A stretch of 11,635 bases of DNA, taken from contig DAIDIX010000004.1 in the NCBI GenBank assembly GCA_027451645.1, forward strand, positions 1-11,635, read 5' to 3'. This document shows positions 7,107 to 11,635 of this stretch, one piece after another (the stretch's first letter is position 1; each line of letters begins with the position of its first letter). A program made the translations under genes and the position numbers. The notes under the pieces were generated by a model that was not told the origin of the DNA, ran no database searches, and was given only the letters and a program-made list of their open reading frames with translations. The stretch comes from Candidatus Dormiibacterota bacterium. Its GTDB lineage: Bacteria; Chloroflexota; Dormibacteria; Aeolococcales; Aeolococcaceae.

Positions 7107-8149
7107 GAATGCGCCTCCAATGGTGCAGTGGGTGCAGTAGTGGGTGCTGGGGATGCGGGTGTGTCTGCTGCAATTCCCTTGGCAATTGTGGTGTGGACAT
7201 CATGGAGCATGGCTTCCTTCGCAACGCGGATGGCATGCCATAGGGCTGTGGCATCCGAACGGCCATGCGCAATGACGACTTCTCCATTGATACCAAGAAG
7301 CAGTGCTCCTCCAGTGCGCCGGTAGTCCACAGCAGACCGGAGCGGAGTGAGGGCTGGCTTGAGGAGTGCACCGCCTACCATGCCCCGCATGGAGGAGGTA
7401 GCAGCGTGCTTGAGTGCATGCATGAGAAACTCCCCGACTCCCTCTGCAGTCTTGATGATGACATTGCCAGTAAATCCATCGCAGACTGCAACATCGCAGA
7501 CACTCCTGAACAGATCCCTGCCTTCCACATTGCCCACGAGGTTGAGCGATGTGGCCTCAAGCAGCGACTTCGTTGTCTGGACGAGCTCAGTTCCCTTTTC
7601 CTCTTCTTCTCCATTGCTCACGATGCCAATGCGGGGATTTGTGCAGCCCAGCAGTGTCGATGCATAGCATGCACCCATGGTTGCAAACTGTGCGAGCCAT
7701 TCTGGCCTGCACACACTGTTTGCTCCGACATCCAGAAGAAAGGTGGACCCTCCACCCTCACGCGGAAGCGCAGTCCCAATTGCGGGACGGTGGACTCCAG
7801 GGAGCCGCTTCATGATAAGTAGCGATGCTGCAAGGACTGCACCGCTGTTGCCAGCACTGACAACAGCACCTCCAGTTCCCTCTGCAACAAGCTCACAGGC
7901 CCGGACAATGGAAGAATCCTTCTTTGCTCTCACAGCTTTTGAGGGATGCTCGTCCATGCCAATGACTTCACTGGCATGGACGATCTCGACACGGCTGGAG
8001 TGGATGTGCGGAGCAATGGCATCCTTGTTTCCCACGAGAATGAGGTCTACATCAAGCTCCTCAACTGCACGGGGAACAGCCTCATAGACTGCTTCAGGAG
8101 CATGGTCTCCGCCGAAGGCATCAATCACAATGGGAAGTCTGGTGGTCAT
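7103..8149 (-). CDS. plsX: Phosphate acyltransferase PlsX
   Basis: PlsX makes acyl-phosphate from acyl-ACP and inorganic phosphate; PlsY then uses it to acylate glycerol-3-phosphate, the first step of phospholipid synthesis. It is a peripheral, membrane-associated enzyme. The 348 residues show the family blocks in order: DAFGGDHAPEAV near the N-terminus, MDEHPSKAVRAKKDSSIVRA, SAGNSGAVLAASL, LPGVHRPAIGTALP, LLDVGANSVCRPE, NGEEEEKGTEL, NVEGRDLF, VCDGFTGNVIIKTAEG, and GGALLLGINGEVVIAHG. The first block has Phe where Met (DAMGGD) is usual. The last 20 or so residues are a Pro/Ala/Thr-rich tail (DTPASPAPTTAPTAP) outside the catalytic fold. It starts 6 bases after the gyrB stop without a clear Shine-Dalgarno sequence and overlaps gyrA by 4 bases, so it is translated from the gyrase mRNA. 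Its usual neighbours rpmF and fabH/D/G are absent here. Confidence 0.95.
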   Translation of the reverse strand: MTTRLPIVIDAFGGDHAPEAVYEAVPRAVEELDVDLILVGNKDAIAPHIHSSRVEIVHASEVIGMDEHPSKAVRAKKDSSIVRACELVAEGTGGAVVSAGNSGAVLAASLLIMKRLPGVHRPAIGTALPREGGGSTFLLDVGANSVCRPEWLAQFATMGACYASTLLGCTNPRIGIVSNGEEEEKGTELVQTTKSLLEATSLNLVGNVEGRDLFRSVCDVAVCDGFTGNVIIKTAEGVGEFLMHALKHAATSSMRGMVGGALLKPALTPLRSAVDYRRTGGALLLGINGEVVIAHGRSDATALWHAIRVAKEAMLHDVHTTIAKGIAADTPASPAPTTAPTAPLEAHS

Positions 8150-8155
8150 TGCGTG

Positions 8156-10084
8156 CTACACATCAAGGTTCTTCACGGACTTTGCATGAGTCTGGATGAA
8201 GCGGCGTCGTGGCTCCACATCGGGCCCCATGAGCCGGTCGAAGATGTCATCTGCCTTCATTGCATCCACTGCAGTCACCTGGAGGAGAATGCGGGACTCT
8301 GGAGACATCGTGGTCTCCCACAGCTGGTCCGGATCCATTTCACCAAGTCCCTTGTAGCGCTGGACATCGACCTTCGCATTTCCACCGAACTCCCGAATCG
8401 CCTGGTCCCGTTCCTCATCGCTGAAGGCATAGCGCGGTTCCGCTTTCCCTTTTTTCGGTGCGACCTTGAAGAGTGGTGGCTGGGCAAGGTATACATATCC
8501 GCCCTCGACGAGATTCTTCAGGTGACGCCAGAACAGGGTGAGGAGCAGGGTGCGGATATGGCTTCCGTCAACATCAGCATCGACCATGAGAACAATGCGA
8601 TGGTATCGGAGGCGGTCAGCATTGAAATTCTCGCCAAATCCGACACCCAGTGCAGTGATGAGGTTCTTGATCTCCTCACTTGCGAGAATGCGGTCGGAGC
8701 GGGCCTTTTCGACATTGAGGATCTTGCCGCGAAGGGGGAGGATGGCCTGGTTGCGCCTGTCCCGGCCAGATTTTGCAGAGCCTCCTGCACTGTCTCCCTC
8801 GACAATGAATAGCTCGCATTTTGCAGGGTCCCGCTCAGAGCAGTCCGCAAGCTTGCCGGGAAGCGTTGCGGATTCGAGCAGTGACTTCCGCTGCACGAGA
8901 TCGCGGGCACGTGCAGCAGCCATGCGGGCACGTGCAGCAGTGAGCGAGTGCTCGATCATCCGCTTTGCTTCCTGCGGGTTCTCGTTGAGATATGCCATGA
9001 GGGCATCACTGAGTACAGAAGAGACAATTCCCGCAACCTCGCTGTTGCCAAGCTTCGTCTTTGTCTGGCCCTCGAACTGGGGTTCCTGAAGCTTCACACT
9101 GATGACTGCAGTCAGTCCCTCGCGGACATCGTCACCGGTGAGGTTCGAGTCCTGCTCCTTCAGGATGCTTGCTGCCTTTGCATACTTGTTGAGGGTCGAG
9201 GTGAGTGCAGTACGGAACCCTGTCACATGGCTTCCGCCCTCTTCCGTGTTGATATTGTTGGCAAATCCGAGGACATGCTCGCTGAAGGCAGTGTTCTGGT
9301 ACTGGAGCGAGATCTCCACGACTACTCCATCCACATCGCGCTCAACATAGAACGGCTTTGCATTGAGCACATGCCTGCTGCTGTTGAGGTATTTCACGAA
9401 TGCCTGAATGCCGCCCTCGAAGTAGAACGTGTATTCAGAGCCAGCTAGCTCGTTCACGAGCTGGATGACGATTCCCTTGTTGAGGAAGGCAAGTTCCCGG
9501 AGCCGGTTCGCTATCGTATCCCAGGAGAATTCACGTTCAGGAAAGATCTCCGGGTCGGGCCAGAACCGGATGAGCGTTCCCTTCATTGCTGTCTTGCCTG
9601 CCTTTGCGACAGCCGCATCGGGAACACCACGGGTGTATGTCTGCGCGTACTCTGTTCCTTCCCTGAACACCCGTGCCTCAAGCTTTTCGCTCAGGGCATT
9701 GACAACAGAGACACCGACACCGTGGAGTCCTCCAGACACCTTGTATCCGCCGCCACCGAACTTTCCTCCGGCATGCAGCTTTGTCAGTACGACCTCAAGG
9801 GCGGATCTGTGCTCAGTCGGATGCTCATCGACTGGGATGCCACGTCCATTGTCGAGAACGGAGACGGAACCATCGTCATGCATCGTGACTGTGATGATCG
9901 TGCAGTATCCTGCAACAGCCTCATCGATGCTGTTGTCAACGATTTCCGTGACGAGATGATGGAGTCCACGGGTATCAGTGGACCCGATGTACATGCCTGG
10001 CCTGCGTCGGACGGGTTCAAGACCCTCGAGGACCTGTATCTGCTGGGCATCATACTGCTGGGTGACTTCAGTCGCTTTTGGCAT
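8156..10084 (-). CDS. gyrB: DNA gyrase subunit B
   Basis: The ATPase subunit of gyrase. The 642 residues are typical of the short GyrB class without the insertion seen in E. coli. The GHKL ATPase has TEIVDNSIDEA (Glu47, Asn51), VLDNGRGIPV (Asp78) and SGGLHGVGVSVVNALS, with the QTK loop at about 340-342. The TOPRIM part has EGDSAGGSAKSGRDR (Glu429) and VDADVDGSH (Asp502, Asp504), followed by QRYKGLGEM (575-583) and the C-terminus FIQTHAKSVKNLDV. The start at 10084 gives the normal N-terminus before YDAQQIQVLEGLEPVRRRPGMYIGS; a GGAG string lies about 14 bases upstream, too far for a strong site. It is the first gene of gyrB-plsX-gyrA and is divergent from the VIT1-family gene, with 209 bases between them. 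A DNA-level 17-base direct repeat (8903-8919 and 8924-8940) encodes the AARAR helix repeats common in this region of GyrB. Confidence 0.97.
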   Translation of the reverse strand: MPKATEVTQQYDAQQIQVLEGLEPVRRRPGMYIGSTDTRGLHHLVTEIVDNSIDEAVAGYCTIITVTMHDDGSVSVLDNGRGIPVDEHPTEHRSALEVVLTKLHAGGKFGGGGYKVSGGLHGVGVSVVNALSEKLEARVFREGTEYAQTYTRGVPDAAVAKAGKTAMKGTLIRFWPDPEIFPEREFSWDTIANRLRELAFLNKGIVIQLVNELAGSEYTFYFEGGIQAFVKYLNSSRHVLNAKPFYVERDVDGVVVEISLQYQNTAFSEHVLGFANNINTEEGGSHVTGFRTALTSTLNKYAKAASILKEQDSNLTGDDVREGLTAVISVKLQEPQFEGQTKTKLGNSEVAGIVSSVLSDALMAYLNENPQEAKRMIEHSLTAARARMAAARARDLVQRKSLLESATLPGKLADCSERDPAKCELFIVEGDSAGGSAKSGRDRRNQAILPLRGKILNVEKARSDRILASEEIKNLITALGVGFGENFNADRLRYHRIVLMVDADVDGSHIRTLLLTLFWRHLKNLVEGGYVYLAQPPLFKVAPKKGKAEPRYAFSDEERDQAIREFGGNAKVDVQRYKGLGEMDPDQLWETTMSPESRILLQVTAVDAMKADDIFDRLMGPDVEPRRRFIQTHAKSVKNLDV

Positions 10085-10173
10085 GGTCGGCTTGGGTGCT
10101 CCACGTGTAGGGCTAGAATTGAATCTGCAGCATCACGCACACTGCATGGCAATGGCGGATGCAGGATGGGCAG

Positions 10174-10195
10174 ATGCACCTTGCGGCGTGTGCAT
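10174..10195 (-). other. Hairpin in the probable gyrB leader
   Basis: ATGCAC (10174-10179) and GTGCAT (10190-10195) are perfect inverted arms around 10 bases. In the minus-strand RNA an alternative inner stem CGCC-GCAA-GGUG would close a GNRA tetraloop. The two foldings exclude each other in part, which is the form an mRNA switch or stability element could take, but a chance match is quite possible. Confidence 0.25.
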
Positions 10196-10255
10196 GATCC
10201 GGGGCAGCGGATGTGCTACGGTACCAACGTCGAAAATGCTTTTACCCACATAACT

Positions 10256-10281
10256 ATTGTACACAACAACACGTGAGCAAT
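10256..10281. promoter_or_regulatory. Imperfect palindrome, possible operator between gyrB and the VIT1-family gene
   Basis: The 26-base stretch reads ATTGnnCAC-N8-GTGnnCAAT, seven of nine arm positions matching in each half. It covers the putative gyrB -10 and ends just before the AAAGAGGT ribosome-binding site (10283-10290) of the iron-transport gene, a position where a bound protein could act on either. It does not resemble the Fur or DtxR box consensus. Confidence 0.3.
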
Positions 10282-10284
10282 TAA
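10256..10284 (-). promoter_or_regulatory. Candidate gyrB operon promoter
   Basis: On the minus strand TTAATT (10279-10284) and TACAAT (10256-10261) are 17 bases apart in the AT-rich part of the divergent gap. The -10 string matches the sigma70 consensus at five of six bases; the -35 is weak. Transcription would begin near 10249, giving gyrB a leader of about 165 bases. The element overlaps the ribosome-binding region of the VIT1-family gene. Confidence 0.35.
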
Positions 10285-10293
10285 AGAGGTAGT

Positions 10294-11448
10294 ATGCGCA
10301 TGGCAGTGGGAAGGACACGCTCATCCCAGCAGGTGCAGGACACGCTGCTTGCCAACTGGCGTGACGAGATGCATGCAGCAGCCCTCTACGATGCGCTCGT
10401 GCGCACACAGAAGGATCCATTTATCCAGCAGAGCTTCCAGGAGATGCGGGATCACGAGCAGGAACACGCGCAGTTCTGGAAGGAACGGCTTGGAGAGCTC
10501 GGAGTCCGGGTTCCATCGTTCCGGAGGGGAATCCGGGAACGGATCGTTCCGATCATGGTTGCTGTGCTCGGACTTCCTGCAGTGCTCTCATCGATTGAGC
10601 TCGAGGAAACGCGGGGGATTGTGGAGTACATGGAACAGGCCCAGCTTCTCGACAATCCGAAGGCCCGCCAGACTGCTCTCGACATTCTGCCTCAGGAACG
10701 GCACCATCTCGATCTTGTGGCCGAGATGGCTCAGGGAGCAGAAGGTTCGGGAATGGGTTCTGCTGGTGCACATGTCCGTCGGCTGGCTGAAGTGGTGCGG
10801 GATTTTGTCTTCGGTCTCAATGACGGTCTTCTCAGCAACTTCAGCCTCATTGCTGGAGTCAGTGGAGCGAATCCAAACGGTTCTTTCATCATTCTTGCAG
10901 GGTTTGCTGGACTCGTCGCAGGAATGATGTCCATGGCAGCTGGCCAGTTCCTCAGCACCAAATCGGGTCAGGACATTCTCAACCGGTCACGGAAAATGCG
11001 GAAAGAGGAGATCCGGACCATTCCCGAGTTTGCCCGGGACCAGCTTCGCGAGAAGTATCTGAAGCAGGGTTTCGCACAGGAAGAGGCTGACATGATCGTG
11101 ACACGGATCACAGCAGATGAGGACAGGTGGCTGGCAGCACTGAGCGGGAGTGGGGATGGGGAAGTGCAGGCACTGTCTCCGCTTGCTGGTGGAGTGGTGA
11201 CCGGCATCGGCTTTGGAGTCGGTGCATTCATACCGCTCCTTCCCCATCTTGTGGCCACAGGAGCTGGGACACTCATTGCAGCAGGGATTCTGTCAGTTGC
11301 TGCACTCTTTGGAGTCGGGATGGTGAAGTCGCTCTTCTCCGGCGAGCGGCCACTTCGAGCAGGCCTCGAGATGGCAGCAATTGGCGTGGGTGCAGCAGTC
11401 GTGACAAACCTCATAGGAAGGCTGTTCGGCGTTGCTGGAATAGGCTAG
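10294..11448 (+). CDS. Ferritin-like domain fused to VIT1/CCC1 transporter (MbfA-like iron exporter)
   Basis: Residues 15-145 form a rubrerythrin/ferritin-like helical domain with EMHAAALYDAL (Glu25), DHEQEHAQFW (Glu55, Glu57, His58), ELEETRG (102-108) and PQERHH (Glu135, His138), candidate di-iron ligands. From about 165 comes a VIT1/CCC1 domain: RDFVFGLNDGLLSNFSLIAGV, a helix with AGMMSMAAGQFLS, a charged cytoplasmic segment rich in Glu and Lys (226-290) that in VIT1 proteins binds metal, and three further hydrophobic helices from 296 to the end. The family moves Fe2+ or Mn2+ across the membrane; the same architecture in MbfA of alphaproteobacteria exports iron, and that role is inferred here. 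Two in-frame starts, 10294 and 10300, lie 4 and 10 bases after GAGG (10286-10289); the first is given. At 384 residues it is longer than plain VIT1 proteins because of the fusion. It is transcribed away from gyrB. Confidence 0.9.
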   Translation: MRMAVGRTRSSQQVQDTLLANWRDEMHAAALYDALVRTQKDPFIQQSFQEMRDHEQEHAQFWKERLGELGVRVPSFRRGIRERIVPIMVAVLGLPAVLSSIELEETRGIVEYMEQAQLLDNPKARQTALDILPQERHHLDLVAEMAQGAEGSGMGSAGAHVRRLAEVVRDFVFGLNDGLLSNFSLIAGVSGANPNGSFIILAGFAGLVAGMMSMAAGQFLSTKSGQDILNRSRKMRKEEIRTIPEFARDQLREKYLKQGFAQEEADMIVTRITADEDRWLAALSGSGDGEVQALSPLAGGVVTGIGFGVGAFIPLLPHLVATGAGTLIAAGILSVAALFGVGMVKSLFSGERPLRAGLEMAAIGVGAAVVTNLIGRLFGVAGIG

Positions 11449-11612
11449 TCGTCCGTATCCTCGCGCGTATCCGGATGATCCTTCTGGAGCTTCTGTCGCA
11501 TCCGTTCCCGCTGCTCTTCACGGCGGAGCGCTTCACGGAATTCAGGATCCCGTTCCGCTCGCTCACGGACATACTGTTCAAGCTCGTCCTCATCCTGCCT
11601 GGGAGTTGTCAT
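11445..11612 (-). CDS. Small highly charged protein, 55 residues, unknown function
   Basis: The ATG at 11612 is preceded by GGAG (11620-11623) with a 7-base spacer, a proper ribosome-binding site, and the frame ends at a TAG (11445-11447) that overlaps tail to tail with the VIT1-family stop. The product is almost all polar: a Glu/Arg-rich helix (YVRERAERDPEFREALRREEQRE) then KDHPDTREDTDD, with no hydrophobic core, membrane segment or cysteine. The RERAERDPEFREAL part resembles the N-terminal helix that precedes the HTH in some HigA/XRE-type antitoxins, but no HTH follows. It could be a free-standing regulatory or partner peptide, a remnant, or a lineage-specific small protein. The upstream 23 bases to the window edge show nothing else, so an operon partner upstream cannot be excluded. 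Confidence 0.6.
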   Translation of the reverse strand: MTTPRQDEDELEQYVRERAERDPEFREALRREEQRERMRQKLQKDHPDTREDTDD

Positions 11613-11635
11613 AGCGTTGCTCCGTGGTAGGTGGA

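Noticed and set aside
7946..8812. A 288-residue open frame on the plus strand across gyrB and plsX
   Set aside because: It is antisense to two well-conserved genes and crosses their boundary; the openness follows from codon bias.
8903..8940. A 17-base direct repeat (GCGGGCACGTGCAGCAG) with a 21-base period
   Set aside because: It encodes the heptad-like AARAR helix that GyrB proteins commonly have here, so it needs no repeat-element explanation.

Overview
This is an ordinary bacterial chromosomal segment packed with genes and dominated by housekeeping functions. It uses the standard code: TGA ends the hydrolase, plsX, phosphotransferase and dehydratase genes, so this is not a code-25 lineage. 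Composition looks moderately GC-rich by eye, and some but not all genes have a Shine-Dalgarno sequence. The phylum cannot be fixed from the sequence alone. The GyrB C-terminal signature and the MurE motifs (GSAGERD, a SEHLD motif in place of RDHLD) remind me of Chloroflexota or Patescibacteria, but this is a weak impression.

Layout, left to right. (1) Bases 1-2005, minus strand: an alpha/beta hydrolase overlaps by 14 bases the start of a murE-type Mur ligase, which runs off the left edge. (2) Bases 2006-2119: a divergent control region. (3) Bases 2120-4625, plus strand: citrate synthase, an APH(3')-like phosphotransferase and a pterin-4a-carbinolamine dehydratase, probably one transcript. (4) Bases 4610-4648: a perfect 15-bp inverted repeat between convergent transcripts, a likely two-way terminator lacking a T-run. 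(5) Bases 4659-10084, minus strand: gyrB-plsX-gyrA, with plsX (phospholipid synthesis) tightly set between the two gyrase subunit genes. (6) Bases 10085-10293: a divergent intergenic region with a candidate gyrB promoter, an imperfect palindrome and a leader hairpin. (7) Bases 10294-11448, plus strand: a ferritin-like/VIT1 fusion resembling MbfA iron exporters. (8) Bases 11445-11612, minus strand: a 55-residue highly charged small ORF overlapping tail to tail with the VIT1 gene.

Together the genes cover cell-wall precursor synthesis, entry to the TCA cycle, DNA supercoiling, acyl-phosphate synthesis for membrane lipids and iron handling. I see no mobile element, CRISPR array, tRNA, rRNA or defence island, and no clearly new multi-gene system. 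The least ordinary items are the plsX insertion in the gyrase operon, the kinase between gltA and the dehydratase gene, the T-less terminator, and the small charged ORF at the right edge.
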